A stretch of 64,000 bases of DNA, from assembly GCF_018257515.1 (NCBI RefSeq), contig NZ_JAERJR010000008.1:79952-143951 (forward strand). The letters run 5' to 3'. Position 1 is the stretch's first letter; every line of letters begins with the position of its first letter. A program made the position numbers and the translations under genes. A model generated the notes under the pieces. It ran no database searches, was not told the origin of the DNA, and was given only the letters and a program-made list of their open reading frames with translations. Shown one piece after another: positions 44,773 to 53,976 of the stretch. The DNA is from Tatumella sp. JGM118 (GTDB lineage Bacteria; Pseudomonadota; Gammaproteobacteria; Enterobacterales; Enterobacteriaceae).

Positions 44773-45795
44773 ATGCAACCACTCCGCGGCCCTTCTGAGG
44801 TCTCGGGTGACAGAAATTCGTCTGTTCATCCGAAAAATGCATCTCCTTCAGTTTCTTCTGCCCCGTTGACGTCGGCGCAGCGGACGACGCTGGAACGCAT
44901 TATCGTTAAAATCATGGCCATCAGCTCGCTGAAATCTGCGGAGCTTTGGGCTGGTATCCGCCATCAGGCCGGAGTCAGCAACGATAGCGAGTTACTCGCC
45001 AGTCATTATCCGGCTGCCGAACACTGGCTGTCAGAGAAACTGACTCAGGAACAAAACAGTCATTCGATCCGCCTGCTGTTACAACAACTGACGGCCCTGT
45101 TACCGCGTGGAAATAATCGCCAGGCGGTCAGTGACTTTATCCGTCAGCAATTTGGTCAGACCGTACTGAGTGCGCTGACCCGCGCCCAGCTGCAGCAGGT
45201 ACTCACCATGTTACAGAACGGGCAAATGGATATCCCTCAGCCGCAGCAGCTGCGGGTGACCGACCGGACTCTGCTGCCGGCGGAACATCAGAACTTACAG
45301 CAGCAGGTGATCCGGCTATCCATTTCCGGCGGCGGAACCCATGCCTCTGTCTGGCAAAATATCTTCAGCCTGATCTCGCTGAAAAACGGCGACCCCATCC
45401 CCTCACGCTATTATCCGTTGCTGACGCAGTATCTGAACGCACGTATTACCCTGAGTACCCAGACAAGCCCGGTCACCCTGCAGGCGTTACTGGCGTCATT
45501 AAAGCAACCGCCGACAGAGGAAGAGATCCGGCACCTTCATCACGACGGTGAGCCGAATCTTTCCCCGTCACAGCCCCTGACCGTGGTACGGGCCGAGGAT
45601 ATGCTACATAAACTGTTTCGTTTCCGGGCTGAAAGACTGAGACAGGGATCCCGTAAGGAGACGTATACCGGCCCGCGTCCGGAAACTGCGACATCCGTGC
45701 CTCTCCCCGCCTCCTCCGCCGGCTCACGCATACCGCTGGTCGGCTGGCTGTTAGTGCTGGCTGCTATTGTCGCTCTGGCGGTATGGCTGTTTTAA
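44773..45795 (+). CDS. flk: Flagellar/assembly regulator Flk
   Basis: A 340-residue protein matching Flk, an inner-membrane-anchored factor that blocks premature secretion-substrate switching during flagellar assembly in Salmonella. Conserved blocks: ELWAGIRHQAGVSNDSELLA, GNNRQAVSDFIRQQFGQT, PQPQQLRVTDRTLLPAEH. A single C-terminal helix follows a Pro/Ser-rich linker. Start set at the second ATG (MQPLRGPSE) because GGA lies ten bases upstream and the N-terminus aligns with E. coli MIQPISG. Confidence 0.87.
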   Translation: MQPLRGPSEVSGDRNSSVHPKNASPSVSSAPLTSAQRTTLERIIVKIMAISSLKSAELWAGIRHQAGVSNDSELLASHYPAAEHWLSEKLTQEQNSHSIRLLLQQLTALLPRGNNRQAVSDFIRQQFGQTVLSALTRAQLQQVLTMLQNGQMDIPQPQQLRVTDRTLLPAEHQNLQQQVIRLSISGGGTHASVWQNIFSLISLKNGDPIPSRYYPLLTQYLNARITLSTQTSPVTLQALLASLKQPPTEEEIRHLHHDGEPNLSPSQPLTVVRAEDMLHKLFRFRAERLRQGSRKETYTGPRPETATSVPLPASSAGSRIPLVGWLLVLAAIVALAVWLF

Positions 45796-46235
45796 CAACC
45801 ACAGCCTTCTCCCGCATCTGCAACGGGCCACTGGCCCGTTGTCACACCGGAGGACACCGGCAGGTTGTCACGCAGCCAGAAATCCAGCCCGCCACTCAGT
45901 TCCCGCACATAAAACCCTGCACGGGCCAGTTTCAGCGCACCTTTGGTTGATCCATTACAGCCGATACCATCACAATAGGTAATGTAGAGTTTCTGCGGGT
46001 CCAGCGCAGCCAGTGTCTCCCCGGTCATTGTCCGGTGCGGGAAACTCACTGCGCCGGGAATATGTCCCTGCTCATAGAGCGGCAATGCCCGGACATCCAG
46101 TACCACAATTTGCGGATTCTGCTGCCGCAGATCTTCGGCCAGGTCCGCAGCATCGGTATAAAATGCCAGTTTCTTCGCCAGATAATCGGCTGATTCCTGC
46201 GGACTGACGTCCGGAAATAAATGATAGTGATCCAT
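45792..46235 (-). CDS. Rhodanese-like domain protein
   Basis: A 147-residue single-domain rhodanese. Conserved features: VLDVRALPLYEQGHIPGAVS, the active loop YCDGIGCNGSTKGALKLA (candidate nucleophile Cys88, second Cys93) and LSGGLDFW. The C-terminus ends in GCGC, adding two cysteines outside the fold. It converges on flk with a 4-bp overlap and diverges from the MocR regulator gene with an 87-bp spacer. Sulfur-transfer substrate unknown. Confidence 0.88.
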   Translation of the reverse strand: MDHYHLFPDVSPQESADYLAKKLAFYTDAADLAEDLRQQNPQIVVLDVRALPLYEQGHIPGAVSFPHRTMTGETLAALDPQKLYITYCDGIGCNGSTKGALKLARAGFYVRELSGGLDFWLRDNLPVSSGVTTGQWPVADAGEGCGC

Positions 46236-46288
46236 AATTTTACTCCTTGCCTGTTTCTGTCAGAGTACTGCATGATAACGTCCACTAT

Positions 46289-46321
46289 AAGACCACTTTC
46301 AGTCATGGATTAAGACCACTT
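46289..46321. promoter_or_regulatory. Direct repeat in the rhodanese / MocR divergent promoter
   Basis: Two identical AAGACCACTT words at 46,289-46,298 and 46,312-46,321, 23 bp apart, fill the 87-bp spacer. Read on the minus strand the word is AAGTGGTCTT, and the copy at 46,289 extends to AAAGTGGTCTTA. MocR regulators bind such direct repeats; the word resembles the AAAGTGG-type PdxR operator, recalled from memory. Likely the operator of the adjacent regulator. Confidence 0.6.
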
Positions 46322-46322
46322 A

Positions 46323-47750
46323 ATGACTCCCTCTCCCTGGCTGGTACTCTTTCAGGATCTCAGCGGACGCCCCCGCCGGGAACGGCTGTGCGAAGCCATG
46401 CGGCAGGCTATCCACCAGGGTCACCTGACGCCTGGTCAGAAGATGCCGTCTACCCGTCAGCTGGCGGCAGATCTCGCTTTGTCCCGGGTCACCACCGAGG
46501 CCGCTTACAGTCAGCTGGAAAGCGAAGGTTATCTGACCCGTTATCAGGGCAAAGGCAGCTTTGTCAGCGATACCCCGCGACGGATCCCTCGTCCTGCTGT
46601 GCCGGCCTCCGCTTTTCCGGCCCGCGCTCTGTCGCTCCGGGGGCAGCAAATAGCCGATACCGGCGGTTGTCAGGACCCGGCATTTCCGCTGCCTTTTGCG
46701 GCGGGATCCCCGGATTTACGCGAGTTTCCACTGGATCTGTGGCGAAAAATATATACCGGAGTGCTGAATGAACGCGGTGACTCGCTGATGGGTTACGGGG
46801 ATCCACAGGGGTTACCTGAACTGCGGGCAGTTATCAGTGATTATCTGGCACTTTCACGGCAGGTCCGTTGTTCCCCGGAACAGATAGTGATCCTGAGCAG
46901 TTCACAGCAGGCCCTGCAACTGCTCAGCCTTCTGCTGCTCGACCCCGGAGACAGGGTACTGACAGAGCAGGCCTGCTATCCTGGTGCCCGCAATGCCTTT
47001 TTATCCGCCGGTGCGCAGCTGATCCCGCTACACCTGGATGCCGAAGGCGCTCAGGTGCCTGACAGGCCAGCCCGGCTGGCCTGTCTGACTGCCGCCCATC
47101 AGTACCCGCTCGGAATGTCGCTGAGCGCAGCACGGCGTAATGACTGGCTGGCGTGGGCAAAACAGCATAACAGCTGGCTGATTGAAGATGATTATGACGG
47201 CGAGTTTCATTATCAGGGTGCACCGTTACCCGCTCTGCAATCGGCTGATCGCCACGGACGGGTCATTTATCTCGGGACCTTTTCAAAAAGCCTGTTTCCG
47301 TCTCTGCGTCTCGCCTGGATGGTCCTTCCACCGGCGCTGGTCAGTGCCGTTGTCCGCGCCCGTACGGTCAGTGATGGCCACACTCCTCAGCTGTCACAGG
47401 CGGTCACCGCGGAATTTATCCGGCAGGGACATTTTGCTCACCATCTTCGCCGGATGCGGATGCTCTATGCTGCCAGGCGACAGTTACTGATTTCCGGGCT
47501 GGATGAGCACCTGTCGACACGGTTACGTCTGATGCCGGGCGAAGGCGGGTTGCAGTTAGCCGTCGAGTTACTGCACGGTGATGAACAACGGCTGACCCGG
47601 CAGGCACGACAGCGAGGACTGATTCTGCCCCCCCTGTCACCGCTTTATATGACTCAGGAAAAGAAGTACGGCTGGATCCTGGGCTATTCGGCCCTGCAAC
47701 GGGCCGAAATTCTGCAGGCCTGTCAGGCGTTACGGGATGTCCTGGGATAA
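46323..47750 (+). CDS. MocR-family PLP-dependent transcriptional regulator
   Basis: A 475-residue fusion of a GntR-type winged helix (about 13-82, with PGQKMPSTRQLAADLALSRV) and a fold-type I aminotransferase domain (about 110-470). The PLP-binding lysine is Lys322 in GTFSKSLFPSLR; the WLIEDDYDGEF aspartate is present. Members such as PdxR and GabR sense PLP or PLP-amine adducts. The divergent rhodanese gene and the direct repeat suggest it controls that gene and itself. Its end overlaps the convergent yfcJ by 28 bp. Confidence 0.88.
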   Translation: MTPSPWLVLFQDLSGRPRRERLCEAMRQAIHQGHLTPGQKMPSTRQLAADLALSRVTTEAAYSQLESEGYLTRYQGKGSFVSDTPRRIPRPAVPASAFPARALSLRGQQIADTGGCQDPAFPLPFAAGSPDLREFPLDLWRKIYTGVLNERGDSLMGYGDPQGLPELRAVISDYLALSRQVRCSPEQIVILSSSQQALQLLSLLLLDPGDRVLTEQACYPGARNAFLSAGAQLIPLHLDAEGAQVPDRPARLACLTAAHQYPLGMSLSAARRNDWLAWAKQHNSWLIEDDYDGEFHYQGAPLPALQSADRHGRVIYLGTFSKSLFPSLRLAWMVLPPALVSAVVRARTVSDGHTPQLSQAVTAEFIRQGHFAHHLRRMRMLYAARRQLLISGLDEHLSTRLRLMPGEGGLQLAVELLHGDEQRLTRQARQRGLILPPLSPLYMTQEKKYGWILGYSALQRAEILQACQALRDVLG

Positions 47751-48922
47751 AACAGCCACCGGGCACTGATAGCCAGTCCCGTTAAGGCGGCCACTGCGCC
47801 GGCCAGATAGACCGAGCGATAGCCAAAGCCGCTGGCCAGTAATCCGGCCAGCGGACCGCTGATCCCGTAGGCAATATCCTGAAACGCAGAGAAGCAACCG
47901 AGTGCCGTCCCTCTGACCCGCGCATCCACACTTTTAACCACTTCCACGCCCATCGCCGGGAAGATCAGGGAACATCCGCAGCCGGTCAGTGCCGCACCGG
48001 CAAATGCCATCCACTCCTGGCCACCCAGGCAAAGTAATAATAACCCTGCTGCTTCCACTAACAGTGAGATGACTGAGACCCGTACACCGCCGATTTTATC
48101 GGGCAGCTTTCCGAAAATAAGCCGGATAATCACATAGGCCAGCCCGAACACGGTCAGCGTATACCCGGCATTCCCCCAGTGACGTTCCGCAAAATAGAGT
48201 GACGTAAAGGTGCCAATGACGGCAAAACCGACGCCCTGCAGTGCCAGAACCGCACCGGGTGTCAGTACCTGCTTTATCACACTGAGCAACGGGATCCGCT
48301 CACCCGGCTTTGCAGGTACCGCACGGATACGGCTGCTGCACAGTAATGCCAGCCCCGGACAACAGATCGCGACTGCGCTGACCCCGGTAAAGCCATAATG
48401 GTGCTGGATCAGTAATCCCAGCGGCGCCCCGGCAGCCAGTGCGCCGTAAATGGCCATCCCGTTCCAGGACATCACAATGCCCGAACGCTTCGGGCCGATC
48501 AGCCCCAATCCCCAGGTCAGGTTACCGGTAAAGAGCAGGCTTTCTCCGACTCCCAGTAACACCCGCCCCAGCAGCAATAACCCGAACTGCAGAAACAGCA
48601 TTCCGGATAACAAGGCCGAACAGAGATAAGCAACACCGACAAAAAGGATCACCACCATGCCGGTTAAGGTGGTGCGTTTTGCGCCCTGCTGATCGGCTTT
48701 GATCCCTGCGAAACCGCGGGACACTAGGGTGGCAAAAAACTGAATACCCACGGCCAGCCCGACCATAACATCGTTCATCCCCAGTTGCTGGTGTACATAC
48801 AACGGGATCACAGGCAGCGCCAGACCGGCGGTCAGATAGGTGAGAAATACCGAAAATGAAGTGAGTGCGACAGGGAAGGTCCCGGACGTCGCCTCTGCAG
48901 ACGGGGATACAGATTCAGTCAT
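47723..48922 (-). CDS. yfcJ: MFS transporter YfcJ (YfcJ/YhhS family)
   Basis: A major facilitator protein of 399 residues with twelve predicted helices. Long blocks match E. coli YfcJ (SWNGMAIYGALAAGAPLGLL, AFAGAALTGCGCSLIFPAMG). Start set at the ATG at 48,922 (MTESVSPS), with GGAG upstream; the frame is open 16 codons further. In E. coli yfcJ lies between flk and fabB, so position is conserved. Substrate unproven; arabinose-type efflux has been proposed for relatives. Confidence 0.88.
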   Translation of the reverse strand: MTESVSPSAEATSGTFPVALTSFSVFLTYLTAGLALPVIPLYVHQQLGMNDVMVGLAVGIQFFATLVSRGFAGIKADQQGAKRTTLTGMVVILFVGVAYLCSALLSGMLFLQFGLLLLGRVLLGVGESLLFTGNLTWGLGLIGPKRSGIVMSWNGMAIYGALAAGAPLGLLIQHHYGFTGVSAVAICCPGLALLCSSRIRAVPAKPGERIPLLSVIKQVLTPGAVLALQGVGFAVIGTFTSLYFAERHWGNAGYTLTVFGLAYVIIRLIFGKLPDKIGGVRVSVISLLVEAAGLLLLCLGGQEWMAFAGAALTGCGCSLIFPAMGVEVVKSVDARVRGTALGCFSAFQDIAYGISGPLAGLLASGFGYRSVYLAGAVAALTGLAISARWLFYPRTSRNA

Positions 48923-49371
48923 CGATGAAACTCCATTGACTTCAGGCGACGGGTCCGCCTGGCGGCACATCCTGGCCTGATACCCTTAAAGGAAAAATTG
49001 TGACACAGTGACGCCTGTTGTCAAAAAAGAGCGCCCGAATCGTCAAATGACACCGTCTATGCGGTGCCCTGTTCGGCCGCTGCCAGCCCGCAGCCGCAGG
49101 CTCACCGTCGTTATACTGACGCCGGCAGCCAGCTGTGGGACTGTTTTGCCTGCCCGCTGTTCCTGAGCCACTGGCGGGCAGATCTCCGGCAAGGGGTAAA
49201 GCTGGCACGGCATTTCTGCCGCTATCCGGCAGGCGCAGGCTGCGCGTCCCTTTTCCGCAGACAAAATAAATATCCTCCGGCATAGCCGGAGGTTTTTCAA
49301 ATGCGCCTGTAAGGCTCTCCTGCCAGCAGCGCCCTAACAGGCGCATCGCAATCTGACATTTGCATTTTGGA
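48923..49371. other. Spacer between yfcJ and the IS200 transposase gene
   Basis: About 450 bp with overlapping weak open frames and no recognisable protein. It contains a terminator at 49,274-49,297 and a 10-bp inverted repeat at 49,301-49,346 (arms ATGCGCCTGT and ACAGGCGCAT, 26-base loop) that may mark or flank the right boundary of the insertion element. Confidence 0.55.
49274..49297 (+). terminator. Strong intrinsic terminator, gene not identified
   Basis: Perfect 8-bp stem CCTCCGGC (49,274-49,281) with GCCGGAGG (49,285-49,292), ATA loop and TTTTT. It ends a plus-strand transcript, but no plus-strand gene is evident immediately upstream, so a small RNA or a lost gene is possible. Confidence 0.7.
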
Positions 49372-49830
49372 TTACTTACGGCCCGTAAACGGGCTTCCCG
49401 GATAAGGGATCGACAACTGCTCTCCCATTTTATCCGCTTCAAGTTGGTGCTTTATATATTCCTGTATCTTTTTCGTGTTCTTGCCTACCGTGTCTACATA
49501 GTATCCACGGCACCAGAACTCCCTGTTTCTATACTTAAATTTCAAATCCCCGAACTGTTCATACAGCATCTGACTGCTTTTGCCCTTCAGATATCCCATA
49601 AAGCCCGATACACTCATCTTCGGCGGGATCTCCAAAAGCATATGAATATGATCAGCACAACATTCTGCTTCCAGGATATTCATATTTTTCCATTCACACA
49701 GCTTTCTTAAAATGCCCCCTATTGCCCTTCGCCGCTCTCCATAAAAGACCTGCCTTCGGTACTTAGGTGCGAAAACTATGTGATATTTACAGTTCCATCG
49801 GGTATGCGCTAAGCTCTTTTCGTCCCTCAT
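49372..49830 (-). CDS. tnpA: IS200-type Y1 transposase TnpA
   Basis: A 152-residue HUH single-strand transposase. The HUH motif is visible as ADHIHMLLEIPP and the catalytic tyrosine lies in the helix near KKIQEYIKHQLEAD. Start set at the ATG at 49,830 (MRDEKSLAHTRWNCKYHIVF). The start codon is in the loop of a GTCCC/GGGAC hairpin (49,822-49,836), matching the known translational silencing of IS200. The frame is intact. Confidence 0.92.
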   Translation of the reverse strand: MRDEKSLAHTRWNCKYHIVFAPKYRRQVFYGERRRAIGGILRKLCEWKNMNILEAECCADHIHMLLEIPPKMSVSGFMGYLKGKSSQMLYEQFGDLKFKYRNREFWCRGYYVDTVGKNTKKIQEYIKHQLEADKMGEQLSIPYPGSPFTGRK

Positions 49831-49940
49831 TGGGACCCCCTTTTGATTTCCTGTTGAACCTTTGCAGTTGCCAGACCGCAAGGTGTTTTAACAAATCAAA
49901 AGGGGTTTTTATATACGGCCCAAAGCTGAAAGCTTTACTG

Positions 49941-49963
49941 AACCCCCAGCCTAGCTGGGGGTT
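49941..49963. repeat. IS200 left-end hairpin
   Basis: Ten-bp perfect arms AACCCCCAGC and GCTGGGGGTT with CTA loop. Such a subterminal hairpin guides single-strand transposition in IS200 elements and also blocks transcription into the element. Confidence 0.8.
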
Positions 49964-49975
49964 TTCTGGATACAA

Positions 49976-50001
49976 AAAAAACGGCCGCAATCGCGACCGT
50001 T
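49976..50001 (-). terminator. Terminator of fabB
   Basis: Arms AACGGCCGC (49,980-49,988) and GCGACCGTT (49,993-50,001), one G-T pair; on the minus strand it ends in eight T. It lies 17 bp past the fabB stop, and the IS200 element sits immediately beyond it. Confidence 0.85.
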
Positions 50002-50018
50002 TCATTATCACACGCTGA

Positions 50019-51239
50019 TTATGCCTGATATTTACGCATAGTCAGGGTGGCATTGGTTCCGCCGAAACCGAAGCTGTTAGACATCACCGTCGTCAGCTGT
50101 TTTTCGGTCGCCCGGGTCACAATGTTCATGCCTTCCGCCGCCGGATCACGCTCTTCAATGTTAATGCTCGGTGCAACGAAACCGTGCTCCAGCATCAGCA
50201 GGCTATAGATCGCTTCCTGCACCCCGGCAGCCCCTAATGAGTGACCGGTCATCGCTTTGGTCGCGGACAGCAGCGGCGTGTTATCACCGAATACTTCGCG
50301 GATAGCACCCAGCTCCTTCACATCTCCTACCGGAGTGGAAGTACCGTGTGTATTCAGATAATCGATAGGAGTATCCACACCTGCCATTGCCATCTTCATA
50401 CAACGCACCGCACCTTCACCGGAAGGCGCAACCATATCCGCACCATCTGAAGTCGCACCGTAACCCACGATTTCGGCATAGATATGGGCACCACGTGCCA
50501 GGGCGTGTTCCAGTTCTTCCACCACGACCATACCGCCACCACCGGCGATGACGAAGCCATCGCGCTGTGAGTCATAAGTCCGTGATGCTTTTTCCGGAGT
50601 TTCATTGTATTTGGTAGACAGGGCACCCATCGCGTCAAACTCACACGCCATTTCCCAGCTCAGTTCTTCACCGCCGCCGGCGAAAACGATGTCCTGCTTA
50701 CCTAACTGGATCTGCTCCACAGCATTACCGATACAGTGAGCTGAGGTCGCACAAGCGGAACTGATGGAGTAGTTCACACCGTGGATCTTAAACGGAGTCG
50801 CCAGGCAGGCAGACACACCGGATGCCATGGCTTTGGTGACCACATAAGGGCCGACCGCTTTCAGGCCTCTCGGGCCACGCATTGCATCAGCACCGAATAC
50901 CTGGAAACGCGGGGAACCGCCACCGGAACCGGCAATCAGGCCAACACGCGGGTTGTTCTGGTAGAGTTCAGTTTCCAGTCCTGCATCTTTAACGGCTTCT
51001 TCCATCGAGAGGAAAGCATAGATAGACGCATCGCTCATAAAACGCACAACTTTGCGATCGATAAGGCCGGTGGTATCAAGTTTAACTTTACCCCAGACAT
51101 GACTGCGCATGCCTGCATCTTTCATCTCTTCTGAGAAGGTAATGCCTGAACGCCCTTCCCGCAGGGATTCCAGAACCTCCTGCTGATTATTACCAATGCT
51201 GGAAACAATCCCCAGGCCAGTGATCACTGCACGTTTCAT
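50019..51239 (-). CDS. fabB: 3-oxoacyl-ACP synthase I
   Basis: A 406-residue KAS I condensing enzyme, needed for unsaturated fatty acid elongation. The Cys-His-His triad is visible in [26 protein letters not shown] and [12 protein letters not shown]. Length equals E. coli FabB. Its upstream region carries FabR- and FadR-type operators. Confidence 0.97.
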   Translation of the reverse strand: MKRAVITGLGIVSSIGNNQQEVLESLREGRSGITFSEEMKDAGMRSHVWGKVKLDTTGLIDRKVVRFMSDASIYAFLSMEEAVKDAGLETELYQNNPRVGLIAGSGGGSPRFQVFGADAMRGPRGLKAVGPYVVTKAMASGVSACLATPFKIHGVNYSISSACATSAHCIGNAVEQIQLGKQDIVFAGGGEELSWEMACEFDAMGALSTKYNETPEKASRTYDSQRDGFVIAGGGGMVVVEELEHALARGAHIYAEIVGYGATSDGADMVAPSGEGAVRCMKMAMAGVDTPIDYLNTHGTSTPVGDVKELGAIREVFGDNTPLLSATKAMTGHSLGAAGVQEAIYSLLMLEHGFVAPSINIEERDPAAEGMNIVTRATEKQLTTVMSNSFGFGGTNATLTMRKYQA

Positions 51240-51282
51240 TCAAAAGTCCTCTTCCACATCTCTTCGATTGACGATGCACTTT

Positions 51283-51300
51283 AGCGTACACTTGTAAGCC
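51283..51300. promoter_or_regulatory. FabR-type operator of fabB
   Basis: AGCGTACACTTGTAAGCC closely resembles the FabR repressor site of the enteric fabB promoter (AGCGTACA half plus inverted half). It lies 44 bp upstream of fabB. Confidence 0.65.
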
Positions 51301-51318
51301 GAACAAGTCCGATCAGCA
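51301..51318. promoter_or_regulatory. FadR-type operator of fabB
   Basis: GAACAAGTCCGATCAGCA (reverse TGCTGATCGGACTTGTTC) resembles the FadR consensus ANCTGGTCCGACCAGNT. It abuts the FabR-type site, as in E. coli, where FadR activates fabB. Confidence 0.65.
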
Positions 51319-51394
51319 AATATCGGTGTAAATTTGCGTCATCCGGACGATATCGATAAAATTAGCCTATTGCCTGACCAATGAGCCCCCTACA

Positions 51395-53404
51395 GTGAAT
51401 GCCTCCCGAATTGCCCATGCCTCCTTACGCTGGAATGAACAGGGTACACCTGTTTCCGAATTGTTTGATGATGTCTATTTCTCAAATGACAACGGTGCGG
51501 AAGAAACCCGCTATGTCTTTCTGGAGGGAAACCGGCTGCCGGCGCGCTTTGAAAGCCATTCAGGGCCGGTTTTTATCACGGCTGAGACCGGTTTTGGCAC
51601 AGGACTGAATTTTCTGACACTCTGGCAGGCTTTTGATCAGGCCATCGCCGCCGCTCCTGAGGGGCCGCTGAAACGCCTGCACTTTATCAGTTGCGAAAAA
51701 TTTTTACTGACCCGCGAGGATTTAATTGCTGCCCATCAGCACTGGCCGGCGCTGGCCGGGTATGCGCAACAGTTGCAGCAGCAGTGGCCGGAAGCCCTGT
51801 CAGGCTGCCAGCGTCTGTTGTTCAGCCAGGGGCAGGTGACACTGGATCTCTGGCTGGGAGATATTAATCAGCTGACAGAGACGTTTGATGACAGCATGAA
51901 CGGTCAGGTCGATGCCTGGTTTCTGGACGGATTTGCCCCCTCAAAAAACCCGGAGATGTGGAACGAGCGGCTGTTTCAGGCGATGGCCCGGCTTTCCCGT
52001 CAGGATGGAACCTTTGCAACATTCACTGCTGCAGGCTTTGTCCGGCGTGGCCTGCAACAGGCAGGCTTTGCGGTAGAACGCCGCAAGGGCTTTGGCCATA
52101 AACGGGAGATGCTGTGCGGTACGCTGCCCCGTTCAGTCACCCCGCCCCCTGTGCGCCCGTGGTTTGCCAGGAATGCCGCCATCAGTCAGGATATCGCGAT
52201 TATCGGCGGCGGTATCGCCAGCGCCTGTCTGGCACTGGCATTACTGCGCCGGGGCTATCAGGTCAGCCTCTATTGTGCCGATGCCCGGCCGGCAGAGAAT
52301 GCCTCCGGTAACCGCCAGGGAGCACTTTATCCTTTACTGAACAGCCATGACCCGGCACTGGCCCGCTTTTTCCCGACGGCATTCAGCTTTGCCCGGCGAT
52401 TCTACGATACCCTGCCCTGTAGTTATGAACATCAATGGAGCGGTGTGTTGCAGCTTGGCTGGGATGAAAAAAGTCAGCAAAAAATCCGGCAAATGCTGGC
52501 GATGGATTTGCCCGCGACTATTGCGATCGGCGTCGATGCAGAAGAAGCGACAATGCTCGCCGGTGTCGATATCCCCTGTGCCGGACTTTTTTATCCGCAG
52601 GGAGGCTGGCTGAATCCCGGGGAGCTTACCCGTGAGATGATTGCGCTGGCAGAGCAGCAGGGGCTGCGCTGTTACTGGCAGCATGACCTAAAGGAATGTG
52701 TGCGTGATACGGACCACTGGCAACTCCGTTTCGGGGACCTGCCGGCACGCCGGCATCAGACGGTGGTGCTGGCGAACGGGCATCGTCTTCCCGGCTTCAG
52801 CCAGACCCGGGAATTACCCTTGTATGCCGTCTCAGGCCAGGTCAGCCATGTGCCGTCAACCCCGCAACTCTCCGCCCTGAAAACGGTGCTGTGTTACGAC
52901 GGGTATCTTACGCCGGTCAGTAACACACATCATACCCATTGCATCGGAGCCAGTTACCATCGTGGAGAAAGTGAGGCGGTCTACCGTGAGGATGACCAGC
53001 GGGAAAATCGCCAGCGGCTGATCGATTGTCTGCCGGAGAGTCAGTGGCCCACCGAAGTGGATATCACAGATCAGCAGGCCAGAAGTGGCGTGCGTTGCGC
53101 TATCCGCGATCATCTGCCGATGGCAGGTTCAGTCCCGGACTATGCGGGTTTACTGACCGCCTATGCCCGGCTTTCCGGACAACGCCATCAGCCTGAGGCC
53201 GTGCCTGACGCTCCGGTCTGGCCGGAGATGTTCATGCTCGGCGCACTGGGTTCGCGCGGATTATGCAGTGCCCCGCTGGCCGCGGAAATCCTGGCGGCAC
53301 AGATCAGCGGGGAACCTCAGCCGCTGGATGCAGAGACACTGGATGCCCTGCAACCGAACCGTTTCTGGGTGAGAAAGTTACTGAAAGGACGCCCGGTCAC
53401 CTGA
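51395..53404 (+). CDS. mnmC: Bifunctional tRNA (mnm5s2U34) biosynthesis enzyme MnmC
   Basis: A 669-residue two-domain enzyme for the last steps of mnm5s2U wobble modification. The N-terminal methyltransferase (about 1-240) has the SAM motif [18 protein letters not shown] and [18 protein letters not shown]; the C-terminal FAD oxidase (about 265-669) begins [18 protein letters not shown]. The start is GTG at 51,395, aligned with E. coli. It is divergent from fabB. The frame is intact. Confidence 0.95.
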   Translation: MNASRIAHASLRWNEQGTPVSELFDDVYFSNDNGAEETRYVFLEGNRLPARFESHSGPVFITAETGFGTGLNFLTLWQAFDQAIAAAPEGPLKRLHFISCEKFLLTREDLIAAHQHWPALAGYAQQLQQQWPEALSGCQRLLFSQGQVTLDLWLGDINQLTETFDDSMNGQVDAWFLDGFAPSKNPEMWNERLFQAMARLSRQDGTFATFTAAGFVRRGLQQAGFAVERRKGFGHKREMLCGTLPRSVTPPPVRPWFARNAAISQDIAIIGGGIASACLALALLRRGYQVSLYCADARPAENASGNRQGALYPLLNSHDPALARFFPTAFSFARRFYDTLPCSYEHQWSGVLQLGWDEKSQQKIRQMLAMDLPATIAIGVDAEEATMLAGVDIPCAGLFYPQGGWLNPGELTREMIALAEQQGLRCYWQHDLKECVRDTDHWQLRFGDLPARRHQTVVLANGHRLPGFSQTRELPLYAVSGQVSHVPSTPQLSALKTVLCYDGYLTPVSNTHHTHCIGASYHRGESEAVYREDDQRENRQRLIDCLPESQWPTEVDITDQQARSGVRCAIRDHLPMAGSVPDYAGLLTAYARLSGQRHQPEAVPDAPVWPEMFMLGALGSRGLCSAPLAAEILAAQISGEPQPLDAETLDALQPNRFWVRKLLKGRPVT

Positions 53405-53409
53405 CCGGG
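53392..53409. terminator. Hairpin over the mnmC stop codon
   Basis: Perfect 8-bp arms CCCGGTCA (53,392-53,399) and TGACCGGG (53,402-53,409), overlapping the TGA of mnmC and lying between convergent mnmC and yfcL. There is no T-run, so intrinsic termination is uncertain. Confidence 0.45.
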
Positions 53410-53423
53410 AGAATACCGCCGGC

Positions 53424-53705
53424 TCAGGCGGCACTGCTGGCTTTCAGGTAGAGTTCCTGCCATAGATCCAGCACCAGCACCTGGTCCGGCGGCGAGAGTT
53501 CCTGCTGGCGGATCGCCTGCTGCAGGCTCTCTTCCACCTGCTGTTTCAGCGCTGCCGCACTGGTCTTCCCCTGCAGTTCCAGCTCGGCTACCGACTGGGT
53601 AAGATGACCGCGGATATACCCGCCAGCGAATAACTGATCATCGGTGGCGTCTTCGACCATATCATCGATCATCGTCAGTATTTTTGTTTCAATCTCAATA
53701 ATCAA
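53424..53705 (-). CDS. yfcL: YfcL family protein
   Basis: A 93-residue small acidic protein of the YfcL family (E. coli 92 aa), with the block DDMVEDATDDQLFAGGYIRG and LSPPDQVLVLDLW. No transmembrane segment or catalytic motif is visible; function unknown. In E. coli yfcL is directly followed by yfcM (epmC); here about 3.5 kb of foreign DNA separates them. Confidence 0.9.
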   Translation of the reverse strand: MIIEIETKILTMIDDMVEDATDDQLFAGGYIRGHLTQSVAELELQGKTSAAALKQQVEESLQQAIRQQELSPPDQVLVLDLWQELYLKASSAA

Positions 53706-53976
53706 ACAGCATTCCTCTCACTCGTTTCATACAGGTTTCACCCTGCCAAAGGCCGGGTTGTGCGGACCCGTGTCAGACGTTTACTCACACCCGTTACCGC
53801 TTGATGCCGCCTCCGCTGCCCAAGGTATCAGGTGCCAGTGATTGTATAACAAAACGAGGCAGTCCCTGACTCTTTCGCGGTGAAGTTGAGAATTAACTTA
53901 TGGGGTGTTTATGCTGCCGGGATTAGGGCTATAGGCCTGAGGGGCTAAGGAGCAGGCAGGAGACTTCCCCGAAAAA

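Larger units (their letters stand above)
49290..49970 (-). mobile_element. IS200/IS605-family element (IS200 group)
   Basis: About 680 bp, minus orientation, carrying one Y1 transposase gene (tnpA) and no tnpB, typical of IS200. It has no terminal inverted repeats; instead a subterminal hairpin lies at 49,941-49,963 (arms AACCCCCAGC and GCTGGGGGTT). Exact ends cannot be fixed from this sequence alone. It lies between yfcJ and fabB. Confidence 0.8.

Noticed and set aside
48942..49442. 166-codon minus-strand frame between yfcJ and tnpA
   Set aside because: Overlaps a terminator and both flanking genes, and its sequence is not protein-like.
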